Source: Acidimicrobiia bacterium
GTDB taxonomy: Bacteria; Actinomycetota; Acidimicrobiia; IMCC26256; JAMXLJ01
DNA length: 64,000 nucleotides
Reading direction: 5' to 3'
Assembly: GCA_024281095.1 (NCBI GenBank)
Contig: JAMXLJ010000159.1
Location: 1 to 64,000, forward strand
The translations under genes and the position numbers were made by a program. The notes below the pieces were generated by a model that was not told where the DNA came from, ran no database searches, and worked only from the letters and a program-made list of their open reading frames with translations. This document shows, piece after piece, positions 51,176 to 59,421 of this stretch (position 1 is the first letter of the stretch; the number at the start of each line of letters is the position of its first letter).

Positions 51176-51805
51176 ATGACCGTCTCCGCCGCCCCTGCAT
51201 CCACTGTGGGGCGGAGCCGGGTGATGACGATCCCGAACGTCATCTCACTTGCCCGGCTGCTCTGCGTCCCCGTCTTCCTCTGGTTGCTGTTCGGGGTGGA
51301 GCGCCGGGTCGCGGCCTTCGTCCTGCTCGCCCTGCTCGGCGCGACCGATTGGGTCGACGGTTGGATCGCGCGTCACTTCGACCAGGGCAGCGAGGTCGGG
51401 AAGGTGCTCGACCCCACCGCCGACCGGGTACTCCTGTTCGCGGCTGTGGCCGCGTTGCTCGTCGACGGGAGCGTGCCGTTGTGGGTCGGTGTGCTCGTGC
51501 TCGTGCGTGAGCTGCTCGTCAGTGTCGCCGTGCTCGCGCTCGCCGTGGCCGGCGCGCGGCGCATCGACGTCCTGTGGGCGGGCAAGGCGGGCACGCTGGC
51601 CCTGATGTTCGCGTTGCCGTCGTTCCTGGCCGCGGACACGGCGCCGCACGGGTCCGCCCTGCATGCCCTCTGCCTCGTCGTCGCGTGGGGGTTCACCGCC
51701 GGGGGCTTGATCCTCGGCTACTACGCGGCGGTCACGTACATTCCCCAAGCTCGGGCCGCGCTCCGCGAAGGACGCTCGGCCCGCCGTCATGAGGTACGAA
51801 CTTGA
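51176..51805 (+). CDS. CDP-alcohol phosphatidyltransferase, PgsA-like
   Basis: 209 residues. The family motif D-x2-DG-x2-AR-x8-G-x3-D-x3-D is complete in DWVDGWIARHFDQGSEVGKV followed by LDPTADR. There are six hydrophobic segments. It transfers a phosphatidyl or similar group from a CDP-alcohol in the membrane; PgsA-like (glycerol-phosphate) is likely but not certain. Its stop overlaps the TTG start of the next gene. Confidence 0.9.
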   Translation: MTVSAAPASTVGRSRVMTIPNVISLARLLCVPVFLWLLFGVERRVAAFVLLALLGATDWVDGWIARHFDQGSEVGKVLDPTADRVLLFAAVAALLVDGSVPLWVGVLVLVRELLVSVAVLALAVAGARRIDVLWAGKAGTLALMFALPSFLAADTAPHGSALHALCLVVAWGFTAGGLILGYYAAVTYIPQARAALREGRSARRHEVRT

Positions 51806-54294
51806 AGGCAGTGATCCTGGCCGGTGGTGAGGGCACGCGCCTGCGCCCGCTCACGAGCAACCAGCCGAAGCCAATGCTTCCGATGGTGAACAAGCCGATG
51901 ATGGAGCACATCGTCGGGCTGCTCGCCGACCACGGTTTCGACGACATCGTCGTGACCGTCGCGTTCCTCGCCAACCAGATCCGCAACCACTTCGGCGACG
52001 GATCCGACTTCGGCGTGCGGTTGCGCTACGCCACCGAGGAGACACCGCTCGGCACCGCGGGCTCGGTGCGCAACGCGTCGGCGGAGCTCGACGACACGTT
52101 CCTCGTCATCGCGGGCGACGTGCTCACCGACATCGACCTCTCCGAGATCGTGAAGGCCCATCAGGCCGCGGGCGCGTTCGGCACCATCGCGCTGAAGCGA
52201 GTCGACAACCCGTTGGAGTTCGGGATCGTCATCACCCGCGAGGACGGCACGATCGAACGCTTCCTCGAGAAGCCCACGTGGGGTCAGGTCTTCTCCGACA
52301 CGATCAACACGGGCATCTACGTGCTCGAGCCCGACATCTTCGACTTCATCCCCGCCGACGAGGTGGTCGACTTCTCGGGTGACGTGTTCCCGGCGGTGCT
52401 GGAGCGGGGCCTGCCCCTGCTGGGCCACGTCGCCGACGGCTACTGGGAGGACGTGGGCACGCTGGAGGCGTACCAACGGGCACACCACGACGTGCTCGAC
52501 GGTCATGTGCGCATCGAGGTCAGCGGCTTCGAGATGGCGCCCGGTGTGTGGCTCGGTGAGGACGCCGACATCGACCCGAGCGCGCGGATCCAGGGCCCCA
52601 CCGTCATCGGGGACAACTGCCGCGTCGAGGCAGGCGCGGAGCTGCGCGAGTACACGGTTCTCGGCACCGACGTGGTGGTGAAGCACGACGCCTTCCTCGA
52701 ACGGGCGATCGTGCACGACCACGTCTACGTCGGTCCCAACGCCCGGCTCCGCGGAGCCGTTGTCGGCCGTTCCACCGACCTGCGCGGCCACGCCCGGGCC
52801 GAGGAGGGCGTCGTGCTCGGCGACGAGTGCTTCGTGGGCGAGCACGCCGTCATCAACCCGGGCGTGAAGGTGTACCCGTTCAAGACGGTCGAGTCGGGCG
52901 CGATCATCAACTCGTCGATCGTGTGGGAGAGCCGCGGGGCCCGCACGCTGTTCGGGCGCCGCGGTGTGCGCGGTCTCGCCAACGTCGACATCACGCCCGA
53001 GGTCGCGGTGCGCCTCGCGATGGCGTACGGAACCTCGTTGAAGAAGGGCTCCACCGTCACGACCAGCCGCGACACGAGCCGGGTCGCGAGGGCGTTGAAG
53101 CGGGCGATCATCGGCGGCCTGAACCTCGCCGCGGTCGGTGTCGACGACATCGAGCTCGCGACCGTGCCGCTCACGCGATTCCAGATCCGCAACGGGAACG
53201 CGCAGGGCGGCATCACGGTGCGCCTCGCGCCGGGCGATCCCAACACCGTCGAGATTCGCTTCTTCGACGCCGATGGGCGTGATATCGACGAGGCCGCCCA
53301 GCGCAAGATCGAGCGCTTGCTGTACCGGGAGGACTACCGCCGGGCGTTTGCGGGCGACATCGGCGACATCGTGTTCCCGCCGCGCGCCATCGAGTTCTAC
53401 AGCGCGGCCATCGAGCGTCTCGTCGACGCTCCGACGGTGCGGGCGTACGGCTTCAAAGTCGTGCTCGACTACTCGTTCGGTGCCAGCTCGCTCGTGCTGC
53501 CCACGGTGCTCGCCAAGGTCGGCGCGGACGTGCTCGCCGTGAACCCGTTCGCGAGCACCGCCTCGGCCGCCGCCGCGCTCGACGACTACCGGTCGCGGGT
53601 CGGGCGGATCATCGACCTCGTGCGCGGATCGGGCAGCCATCTCGGTCTCGTGCTCGACCCCGACGGCGAGACCGCGACGATCATCGACGACGAGGGTCAT
53701 GTGCTCTCGCCCGATCAAGCGCTCCTGACGTTGCTGACGCTCGTGTGCGAAGCGAAGCCCGACGCATGCATCGCGCTTCCCGTGTCGGTGAGCAGCGAGG
53801 CGGAGCGCATCGCGACGGAACACGGCGCGAACATCGTGTGGACCAAGCTGTCGCCCGCGCACATCATGGAGGTCGCCTCCGACACGGACGTCGACTTCGC
53901 CGCGTCGCAGGAAGGCGGCTTCATCTGGCCCGACTTCCTGCCCGCGTACGACGCGATCGCCACGCTCACGAAGTTGCTCGACCTCCTAGCCAAGACGGGG
54001 CGTTCGCTGTCGTCGATCGTGCATCGTCTGCCCGCCGTGCACATGGCCCACGAGGCCGTGGCCACGCCGTGGGAACGCAAGGGCGCGGTCATGCGCGAGG
54101 TCGTCGAGCGCGCGAAGGACCGTGAGCTGGTCCTCGTCGACGGCGTCAAGCTCCTCCACCAGGGTGGCTGGGCGCTCGTGCTGCCCGATCCCGAGGAGCC
54201 GATAACCCACGTGTGGGCCGAGGGTGGCTCCGACAACGAGGCCCGACAGCTCGCCCAGGAGTACGCGAGGCGGATCCGTCAGGCACTGCGCTGA
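51802..54294 (+). CDS. Nucleotidyltransferase / phosphohexomutase fusion
   Basis: 830 residues from a TTG start overlapping the phosphatidyltransferase by four bases. Residues 1-235 are an NTP-transferase (KAVILAGGEGTRLRPLT and PKPMLPMVNKP signatures), followed by left-handed beta-helix repeats (about 250-375), then the four domains of a phosphohexomutase (about 380-830). The position of the mutase phosphoserine reads TSRDTSR rather than the usual TASHNP type, so mutase activity may be changed or lost. Homologous fusions are annotated mannose-1-phosphate guanylyltransferase/phosphomannomutase; the sugar is inferred only. Confidence 0.88.
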   Translation: MKAVILAGGEGTRLRPLTSNQPKPMLPMVNKPMMEHIVGLLADHGFDDIVVTVAFLANQIRNHFGDGSDFGVRLRYATEETPLGTAGSVRNASAELDDTFLVIAGDVLTDIDLSEIVKAHQAAGAFGTIALKRVDNPLEFGIVITREDGTIERFLEKPTWGQVFSDTINTGIYVLEPDIFDFIPADEVVDFSGDVFPAVLERGLPLLGHVADGYWEDVGTLEAYQRAHHDVLDGHVRIEVSGFEMAPGVWLGEDADIDPSARIQGPTVIGDNCRVEAGAELREYTVLGTDVVVKHDAFLERAIVHDHVYVGPNARLRGAVVGRSTDLRGHARAEEGVVLGDECFVGEHAVINPGVKVYPFKTVESGAIINSSIVWESRGARTLFGRRGVRGLANVDITPEVAVRLAMAYGTSLKKGSTVTTSRDTSRVARALKRAIIGGLNLAAVGVDDIELATVPLTRFQIRNGNAQGGITVRLAPGDPNTVEIRFFDADGRDIDEAAQRKIERLLYREDYRRAFAGDIGDIVFPPRAIEFYSAAIERLVDAPTVRAYGFKVVLDYSFGASSLVLPTVLAKVGADVLAVNPFASTASAAAALDDYRSRVGRIIDLVRGSGSHLGLVLDPDGETATIIDDEGHVLSPDQALLTLLTLVCEAKPDACIALPVSVSSEAERIATEHGANIVWTKLSPAHIMEVASDTDVDFAASQEGGFIWPDFLPAYDAIATLTKLLDLLAKTGRSLSSIVHRLPAVHMAHEAVATPWERKGAVMREVVERAKDRELVLVDGVKLLHQGGWALVLPDPEEPITHVWAEGGSDNEARQLAQEYARRIRQALR

Positions 54295-54347
54295 CTGCGA
54301 CTGGATACGATCCGGCCCGCTGCGCCCGTCGCGAAAGGGATGGCCCG

Positions 54348-54731
54348 ATGGAGTTTCCGCAAGACCTTCGGTACTCGCGCGAGCACGAATGGGTGCGCGT
54401 CGAGGACGGCCGGGCCCGGGTCGGCATCACCGACTATGCGCAGGACGCGCTCGGCGACGTCGTCTTCGTGCAGCTTCCGGAGGCCGGGGCCGACGTTGCC
54501 GCCGCCGCGACCTGCTGCGAGGTGGAGTCCACGAAGTCGGTGTCGGAGGTCTACGCCCCGGTCTCCGGCACGGTCGTCGAGGTGAACGACGCGCTCGAGG
54601 ACGCACCGGAGCAGATCAACGAGGATCCCTATGGCGACGGCTGGCTGTTCGTGATCGAGATGTCCAACCCCGCCGAGCTCGACGCGCTGCTCGACGCGGC
54701 CGCATACGAGGCGTTCGTCAGCGAGCCGTGA
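54348..54731 (+). CDS. gcvH: Glycine cleavage system H protein
   Basis: 127 residues, standard length. The lipoyl domain has the attachment Lys at K63 in VESTKSVSEVYAP. H protein shuttles the aminomethyl intermediate between P, T and L proteins. ATG 54348 has GAAAGGGA eight bases upstream; a TACGAT box at 54305 suggests a leadered transcript. Its stop overlaps the lipoate protein gene (GTGA). gcvT, gcvPA and gcvPB follow 4.7 kb downstream. Confidence 0.97.
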   Translation: MEFPQDLRYSREHEWVRVEDGRARVGITDYAQDALGDVVFVQLPEAGADVAAAATCCEVESTKSVSEVYAPVSGTVVEVNDALEDAPEQINEDPYGDGWLFVIEMSNPAELDALLDAAAYEAFVSEP

Positions 54732-55459
54732 CGTTCGCCGGCGAGTGGCTGCTGATCGACGACGTCGACGGCACCCGCTCGGCCGCCGGTCAGATGGCGG
54801 CCGACCTGACCCTCCTGGACGAGGTCGCGGGTGGCGCACCACCGGCGTTGCGCCTCTACACGTGGCACGCGCCGGCGCTGTCGCTCGGCCGGTTCCAGCC
54901 CGACGACGACGTCGACCGCGCCGCGTGCGACCGCCTGGGCGTCGAGGTCGTCCGGCGGCCGACCGGCGGGCGGGCCCTGCTCCACGGTGGCGACCTGACC
55001 TACGCCGTCGTCTTCCGGCGGCCGCGCGGCGCCGCGGGATCCGTCGACATGCTGTTCCGGCGCCTGGCCGCGGCCCTCGTCGCGGGTCTCGCCCAACTTG
55101 GCGTGCCCGCCTGTCTCGGTCGGGGAGCGGGCGACGTCGGCCCTGCGTGCTTCAGCGCGGCCCGGGGCGCGGATCTCCGCGTCGGCGACCGGAAGCTGTG
55201 TGGGTCGGCCCAGCTGCAGCGTGAAGGAGCGGTGCTCCAACACGGATCGGTCCTGTGCCGGCGGCTCCCCGTCGACGAAGCCGACCTGCTCGCCTGCACG
55301 GACGACGAGGCCCGTCGCTCCATGCGGGTCGCCCTGCGCCACCGGACGGTGACCTTGGAAGAGCTGGGCGTGCCGGTCGAGCCAGAAGAGGTTGGCGCCG
55401 CCCTGATCTCGGGATTCGCCCAGACTCTCGACGTGAAGTGGAGGTCGAGAGTCACCTGA
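54728..55459 (+). CDS. lipM: Octanoyltransferase / lipoate-protein ligase family (LipM-like)
   Basis: 243 residues from GTG. The family segment RRPTGGRALLHGGDLTYAVV lies at about 76-95, with a Lys at 156 (GDRKLCGSAQLQ) and LQHGS; a Cys at 141 fits the acyl-enzyme Cys of LipM-type octanoyltransferases. It would charge the GcvH lipoyl Lys. The direct coupling to gcvH makes this pairing nearly certain, although LplA-type ligase activity cannot be excluded. Confidence 0.85.
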   Translation: MTFAGEWLLIDDVDGTRSAAGQMAADLTLLDEVAGGAPPALRLYTWHAPALSLGRFQPDDDVDRAACDRLGVEVVRRPTGGRALLHGGDLTYAVVFRRPRGAAGSVDMLFRRLAAALVAGLAQLGVPACLGRGAGDVGPACFSAARGADLRVGDRKLCGSAQLQREGAVLQHGSVLCRRLPVDEADLLACTDDEARRSMRVALRHRTVTLEELGVPVEPEEVGAALISGFAQTLDVKWRSRVT

Positions 55460-55572
55460 GAGGGCGTTCGGAAGCGGCTCGCCCATGCGCGCGACGCCGC
55501 GACTGCCGGTCGTCAATGCCTCCACCTGCCCCTGACGTCGATGCTTCATTGCTGGCGCTCGACCGCGGTCAG

Positions 55573-55578
55573 TACCCT
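55573..55578 (+). promoter_or_regulatory. -10 element (TACCCT) of the GarA-like gene, leaderless
   Basis: TACCCT, eight bases, then ATG 55587. TTGCTG lies 18 bases upstream as a possible -35. Confidence 0.5.
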
Positions 55579-55586
55579 TTGAGCTG

Positions 55587-56051
55587 ATGATCTGCCCACG
55601 GTGTGGTCACCCGAACGAGGAGGGTGCCAACTTCTGTTCCTCGTGTGGCGCACCGCTTCCGGGCGACGACACGACGGTCACGCTGACGCCCGTGCCCGAG
55701 CGCGGCGAGCAGGCCGAGACCGTGGCGCTCGGCGAGCTGCCCGAGGGCACCGGCATGCTCGTGGTCCGCCGCGGCCCCAACGCGGGGAGCAGCTACGTGC
55801 TCGACCGGCCTGCGGTCACCGCCGGTCGTCACCCCGACTCCGACATCTTCCTCGACGACATCACCGTCTCTCGCCGTCACGCCGTCGTCGACCAGAAGGC
55901 GGACGGCTACTTGCTGCGCGACGTCGGTTCGCTCAACGGCACCTACGTGAACCGTGAGCGGGTCGACGAGCGGGTGTTGCAGAACGGCGACGAGATCCAG
56001 ATCGGCCGGTTCATCCTGACGTTCCTGGTGTCCGGCCGGCAGGAAGGATGA
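55587..56051 (+). CDS. garA: Zinc-ribbon FHA-domain protein, GarA-like
   Basis: 154 residues. A double-CxxC zinc ribbon (CPRC at 3-6 and CSSC at 17-20) precedes Thr-rich linker segments (DDTTVTLTP, QAETVALGEL) that are probable kinase targets, then an FHA domain (about 58-145) with GRHPDSDIFLDDITVSRRHA and NGTYVNRERV. GarA proteins switch TCA-cycle and glutamate enzymes when dephosphorylated. Its place next to a MerR gene, DUF151 and gcv genes matches Rv1827. The extra zinc ribbon is not in the mycobacterial protein. Confidence 0.88.
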   Translation: MICPRCGHPNEEGANFCSSCGAPLPGDDTTVTLTPVPERGEQAETVALGELPEGTGMLVVRRGPNAGSSYVLDRPAVTAGRHPDSDIFLDDITVSRRHAVVDQKADGYLLRDVGSLNGTYVNRERVDERVLQNGDEIQIGRFILTFLVSGRQEG

Positions 56052-56052
56052 C

Positions 56053-56979
56053 GTGCCCGACACCCAGCCCCGCACCGTGACGCGGCAGGGGAGCATGGCC
56101 GCGCCACAACACCAGTCGATCGGCGAGGTTCTCGCGACGCTGCGCGAGGAGTTCCCGGACATCACCATCTCGAAGATCCGCTTCCTCGAGAGCCAGGGGC
56201 TGATCGACCCCGAACGCACGCCGTCGGGGTATCGCAAGTTCTACGCCAGCGACATCGAGCGACTGCGATGGATCCTGCGCCAGCAGAAGGACAACTTTCT
56301 TCCGCTCAAGGTCATCCGCGGTCGGCTCGAGGAACTCGAGGCTCAGGGCTTCGTCGAGCCCGGTGTGTCCGGACGAGGCGGCGGGGACGTGTCGGACGCC
56401 GGCGCCGGTGCAGAGGAGGCGCTCGTGGAGCCCGACGCGTCGCGAACCGGCGGTGACGACGACGCACGCGGCCGCGCTTCCGGCAATCGCGGTGCACGCC
56501 CGCGCGCCGCCGGCTCGAGCGGGGCGCGCAAGACGGAGACGCCGCAGCTCCCGCTCGACGACGGTCCGAGCGACGATCTCGCGCTCGGGCCCACGGGCGC
56601 GAGCCTCACGCGCGCCGAGCTCGCCCGGGCCGCGGGTCTCGACGACGCGCAGGTCGGCGAGCTCGAGTCGTACGGGCTGCTCAGCCCGGCGGTGGAGACC
56701 AAGGACGGAGTGCTGTTCGACGAAGACGCCCTGGCGATCGCACGGCTCGCGGCCGGCTTCTTCCGCCATGGTGTCGAGGCGCGCCACCTCCGCATGTACC
56801 GGACGTTCGCGGAACGCGAAGCGGTGCTGTTCGAACAGCTGCTGATCGGGTACCTGCGCCAGCGCAACCCCGAGGCGCGCTCACTCGCGCAGGAGCAGCT
56901 CGAAGAGCTCGCACGCCTGGGGCGCGGGCTGCGAGGCGCGTACCTGCGTCGCGCGGTGCGCGACGCGTTCAGCGAGTGA
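56053..56979 (+). CDS. MerR-family transcriptional regulator (Rv1828-like)
   Basis: 308 residues from GTG. The winged-helix DNA-binding domain is at about 20-100: SIGEVLATLREEFPDITISK, then LIDPERTPSGYRKFY. A Gly/Asp-rich linker of about 60 residues follows, then a C-terminal domain with a second MerR-like segment (LTRAELARAAGLDDAQVGEL) and an acidic helical region. The same order (FHA, MerR, nuclease, MerR) is found in mycobacteria. The stop overlaps the HPRT start. Confidence 0.87.
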   Translation: MPDTQPRTVTRQGSMAAPQHQSIGEVLATLREEFPDITISKIRFLESQGLIDPERTPSGYRKFYASDIERLRWILRQQKDNFLPLKVIRGRLEELEAQGFVEPGVSGRGGGDVSDAGAGAEEALVEPDASRTGGDDDARGRASGNRGARPRAAGSSGARKTETPQLPLDDGPSDDLALGPTGASLTRAELARAAGLDDAQVGELESYGLLSPAVETKDGVLFDEDALAIARLAAGFFRHGVEARHLRMYRTFAEREAVLFEQLLIGYLRQRNPEARSLAQEQLEELARLGRGLRGAYLRRAVRDAFSE

Positions 56980-57566
56980 CCGGCGCACCACGCGAATCGC
57001 GATGGTCACCCTTGCTGACGCGCGCCGATCTTGCGGCCCGCGTCGACAGGCTCGGCCGTGAGATCGAGGCCGATCACCCCGATGGTGTGTTGCTCGTCGG
57101 GGTGCTGAAAGGCGCGCTCATCTTTCTCGCCGATCTCGCGCGCGCGATCCGCGCCGTTCCGGTCGAGGTCGACTTCATCGCGATCTCGCGGTACGCGCCC
57201 GACACCGGTCGCGTACGGATCCTCAAGGATCTCGAGGCCGACATTGCCGGCCGCGACATCGTTGTCGTCGAGGACATCGTCGACACCGGACTCACGCTGT
57301 CGTATCTGTTGCGCCAACTCGAGCCGCGCGCGCCGCGTCGTCTCGACGTGTGCGCGCTGCTGGACCGACCAGGGCGGCGCATCGTACCGCTCGAGGTGCG
57401 CTACAAAGGCGAGGAGATCCCCGACGTCTTCGTGCTCGGGTACGGGCTCCATTACGCGGATCTGTACCGCAACCTGCCCGTCGTCGTGGAAGCAGACCCG
57501 CGCGCGCTACGCGAAGATCCGGCCGCGTTCGTTCCCGCGCTGTACCAACCGCGTCCAGCTGCGTGA
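56976..57566 (+). CDS. hpt: Hypoxanthine phosphoribosyltransferase
   Basis: 196 residues from GTG overlapping the MerR stop. The PRPP loop is IVVVEDIVDTGLTL, the earlier VGVLKGALIFLADL matches type I PRTases, and the length is right. It salvages hypoxanthine or guanine to the nucleotide. In mycobacteria hpt is far from the GarA region, so its presence here is an insertion relative to that gene order. Confidence 0.93.
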   Translation: MTGAPRESRWSPLLTRADLAARVDRLGREIEADHPDGVLLVGVLKGALIFLADLARAIRAVPVEVDFIAISRYAPDTGRVRILKDLEADIAGRDIVVVEDIVDTGLTLSYLLRQLEPRAPRRLDVCALLDRPGRRIVPLEVRYKGEEIPDVFVLGYGLHYADLYRNLPVVVEADPRALREDPAAFVPALYQPRPAA

Positions 57567-57696
57567 CGGCAAGGCGCGAAGCGCCGCGGGAATGAAGTTC
57601 GCAACCCGGCGGGTAGCGCTCCGGGAGCCGTCGTGCGCGGGCGGAGCGCCGGAAGCGCGGTGGTAGGGTGGCGGGCACGACGTCGGGAGGCGAGCT

Positions 57697-58179
57697 GTGA
57701 TCCGAGTGTCGCTGGTGGGTGTCCGTGTCGAGGTCCCGACCAATCAGCCCATCGTGCTGCTACGCGAGCAGGACGGGCAGCGCCACCTGCCGATCTTCAT
57801 CGGCCCTCCCGAAGCGACGGCGATCGTGTACGCACTGCAGGGCATGGAGACGCCGCGGCCGCTCACGCACGACTTGTTCAAGTCGGTGCTCGACGAGCTC
57901 TCGGCCAAGCTCGAGCGCGTCGTGATCACCGAGCTGCACGAAGGCACGTTCTACGCCGAGATCGAGCTCCAGCAGCAGGATGCGACCCACCGCATCTCCT
58001 CACGCCCGTCGGACGCCATCGCACTGGCCGTGCGCTACGACGAGCAGGTCCCGATCTTCGTGGAGGAGGCCGTGCTCGACGAGGCCGGGGTGCTCTTCGA
58101 GTCCGAGGAGGAAGAGGAGCAGATCGAGGAGTTCCGGGAGTTCCTCGACCAGGTCCGCCCCGAGGACTTCGCCCAGTAG
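57697..58179 (+). CDS. DUF151 bifunctional nuclease family protein
   Basis: 160 residues from GTG with GGGAGG nine bases upstream. The DUF151 core (LPIFIGPPEATAIV, RPLTHDLFKSVLD and the Asp-rich SSRPSDAIALAV) covers the first 120 residues; an acidic tail and a UVR-like helix follow. Members are annotated as bifunctional (RNase and DNase) nucleases; the mycobacterial neighbour is Rv1829. It is followed at once by a short repeat of its own stop region. Confidence 0.88.
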   Translation: MIRVSLVGVRVEVPTNQPIVLLREQDGQRHLPIFIGPPEATAIVYALQGMETPRPLTHDLFKSVLDELSAKLERVVITELHEGTFYAEIELQQQDATHRISSRPSDAIALAVRYDEQVPIFVEEAVLDEAGVLFESEEEEEQIEEFREFLDQVRPEDFAQ

Positions 58180-58225
58180 TGGCCCAGTAGTGGTCCGGTC
58201 GATGGCCCAGTCGATGGCCCCGTAG
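58171..58225 (+). repeat. 11-12 bp tandem repeat at the DUF151 stop
   Basis: Five imperfect copies of GCCCAGTAGTG (variants with TCGATG) begin in the last codons of the DUF151 gene and run 45 bases beyond its stop. The copies thus repeat the Ala-Gln-stop context, so loss or gain of copies would add or remove terminal residues. Confidence 0.7.
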
Positions 58226-58431
58226 AGACCGCGGCGCGTCACACGTCTCCGCTTCTCCGCCACGCAGCGTCCGCGGTCGGGGCCCACGGCTCGCCGTCAG
58301 GTCGAGGTGCACGTTGACGTCGAGGGCGGGGCCATGTACGGTCGACACCCTCGTAACTACGGGCGTGCAACTTCGCGCTCACCGCGAGGGGAAGGCGCCG
58401 GCGGCGGCGCGTGAAGGCGAGGGCGGCGACG

Positions 58432-58929
58432 ATGGTGAGTGACGGCGAGAACGAGCACGGCTTCGGCGGCCCGCAGGTCTGCAAGCTCGTCGGGATCTCG
58501 TACCGGCAGCTCGACTACTGGGCCCGCACGGACCTGCTGCGACCGTCGCTTGCCGACGCGCAGGGGAGTGGCACCCAACGGCGCTACTCGTACCGCGATC
58601 TCGTCGCGTTGAAGGTCATCAAGAGCCTGCTCGACGCGGGCGTTTCCCTGCAGACGGCCCGGAAGGCGATCGAATACCTCCGGACGCATCTCGGCGAGCA
58701 GATCTCCTCGGCGAGCCTCGTGCTCAACGGCACCAACTCGGTGCTCGCGCAGACGGGCGAGGATCTCGTCGACCTCGTACGCCAGGGTCAGGGTGTCCTC
58801 AATATCGTGCCGCTCGGCACGGTGGTCGAGGAGCTCGACGCGCGCATCCACGAGCTCGAGTCGGCGCGTCCGGCGCGAGACGCCGGCAGTCGCGGCGGCG
58901 CCGCGAGCGCACACGCGCGAGGAGGCTGA
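58432..58929 (+). CDS. MerR-family transcriptional regulator (Rv1830-like)
   Basis: 165 residues from ATG 58432 (an in-frame GTG at 58411 would add seven). A MerR-type winged helix (about 10-80) has FGGPQVCKLVGISYRQLDYW and RRYSYRDLVALKVIK, followed by a coiled coil and an Arg/Ala tail. It lacks a metal- or ligand-binding domain of the classical kind. The same two-MerR arrangement around DUF151 occurs in mycobacteria. Confidence 0.87.
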   Translation: MVSDGENEHGFGGPQVCKLVGISYRQLDYWARTDLLRPSLADAQGSGTQRRYSYRDLVALKVIKSLLDAGVSLQTARKAIEYLRTHLGEQISSASLVLNGTNSVLAQTGEDLVDLVRQGQGVLNIVPLGTVVEELDARIHELESARPARDAGSRGGAASAHARGG

Positions 58930-58956
58930 CCCATCGAGCGGCTGCCCCACGAGCAG

Positions 58957-59421
58957 ATGCGCTTCGCGCACAACTCCGAGCGGCAGTTCGCGAAGCTGCT
59001 CGACTTCTACGACATCGCGTGGGAGTACGAGCCGCGCCAGTTCGTCCTCGAACGCGATCGTCACGGGCAGCCGGCGCAGGCCTTCACCCCCGACTTCTAC
59101 CTGCCCGCGTACGACCTCTACATCGAGATCACCACGCTCAACCAGAAGCTCGTCACGAAGAAGAACCGCAAGGCGCGCCGGCTGCGCGAGCTCCATCCCG
59201 ACGTGCGCATCAAGGTGCTCTATCAACGCGACTACCTGCACCTGTTGGTGAAGTACGGACTCGAGCCGCCGTCACAGCTCGGCGGCGAGCCCATGCCGGC
59301 CGAGGTGCGGCCGCTGCGTTTCGACGCCGACGACGATGCCGGCGACGAAACGGTCGGGCCGTCGCCGCGCACCCGAACCGACGATCACGGCACCGAGCAC
59401 CGTCGCGCCGAGTCGGCGTGA
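58957..59421 (+). CDS. PD-(D/E)XK-like nuclease-fold protein
   Basis: 154 residues from ATG 58957; the in-frame codon run before it ends in a stop. The conserved part is the first 100 residues: an early Glu (E8), FTPDFYLP with PD at 45-46, then DLYIEITTLNQK with E57 and T59, followed by a basic KKNRKARRLRELHPD segment. This matches the PD-(D/E)XK layout, with Thr at the K position and Lys a few residues later. Its role is unknown. The C-terminus is acidic and variable. The gcvT start overlaps its stop (GTGA). Confidence 0.65.
   Translation: MRFAHNSERQFAKLLDFYDIAWEYEPRQFVLERDRHGQPAQAFTPDFYLPAYDLYIEITTLNQKLVTKKNRKARRLRELHPDVRIKVLYQRDYLHLLVKYGLEPPSQLGGEPMPAEVRPLRFDADDDAGDETVGPSPRTRTDDHGTEHRRAESA

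Noticed and set aside
57616-57649. 8-bp inverted repeat between hpt and DUF151 as a terminator
   Set aside because: The stem is short with an 18-base loop and no supporting T-run. It could be chance in GC-rich DNA.
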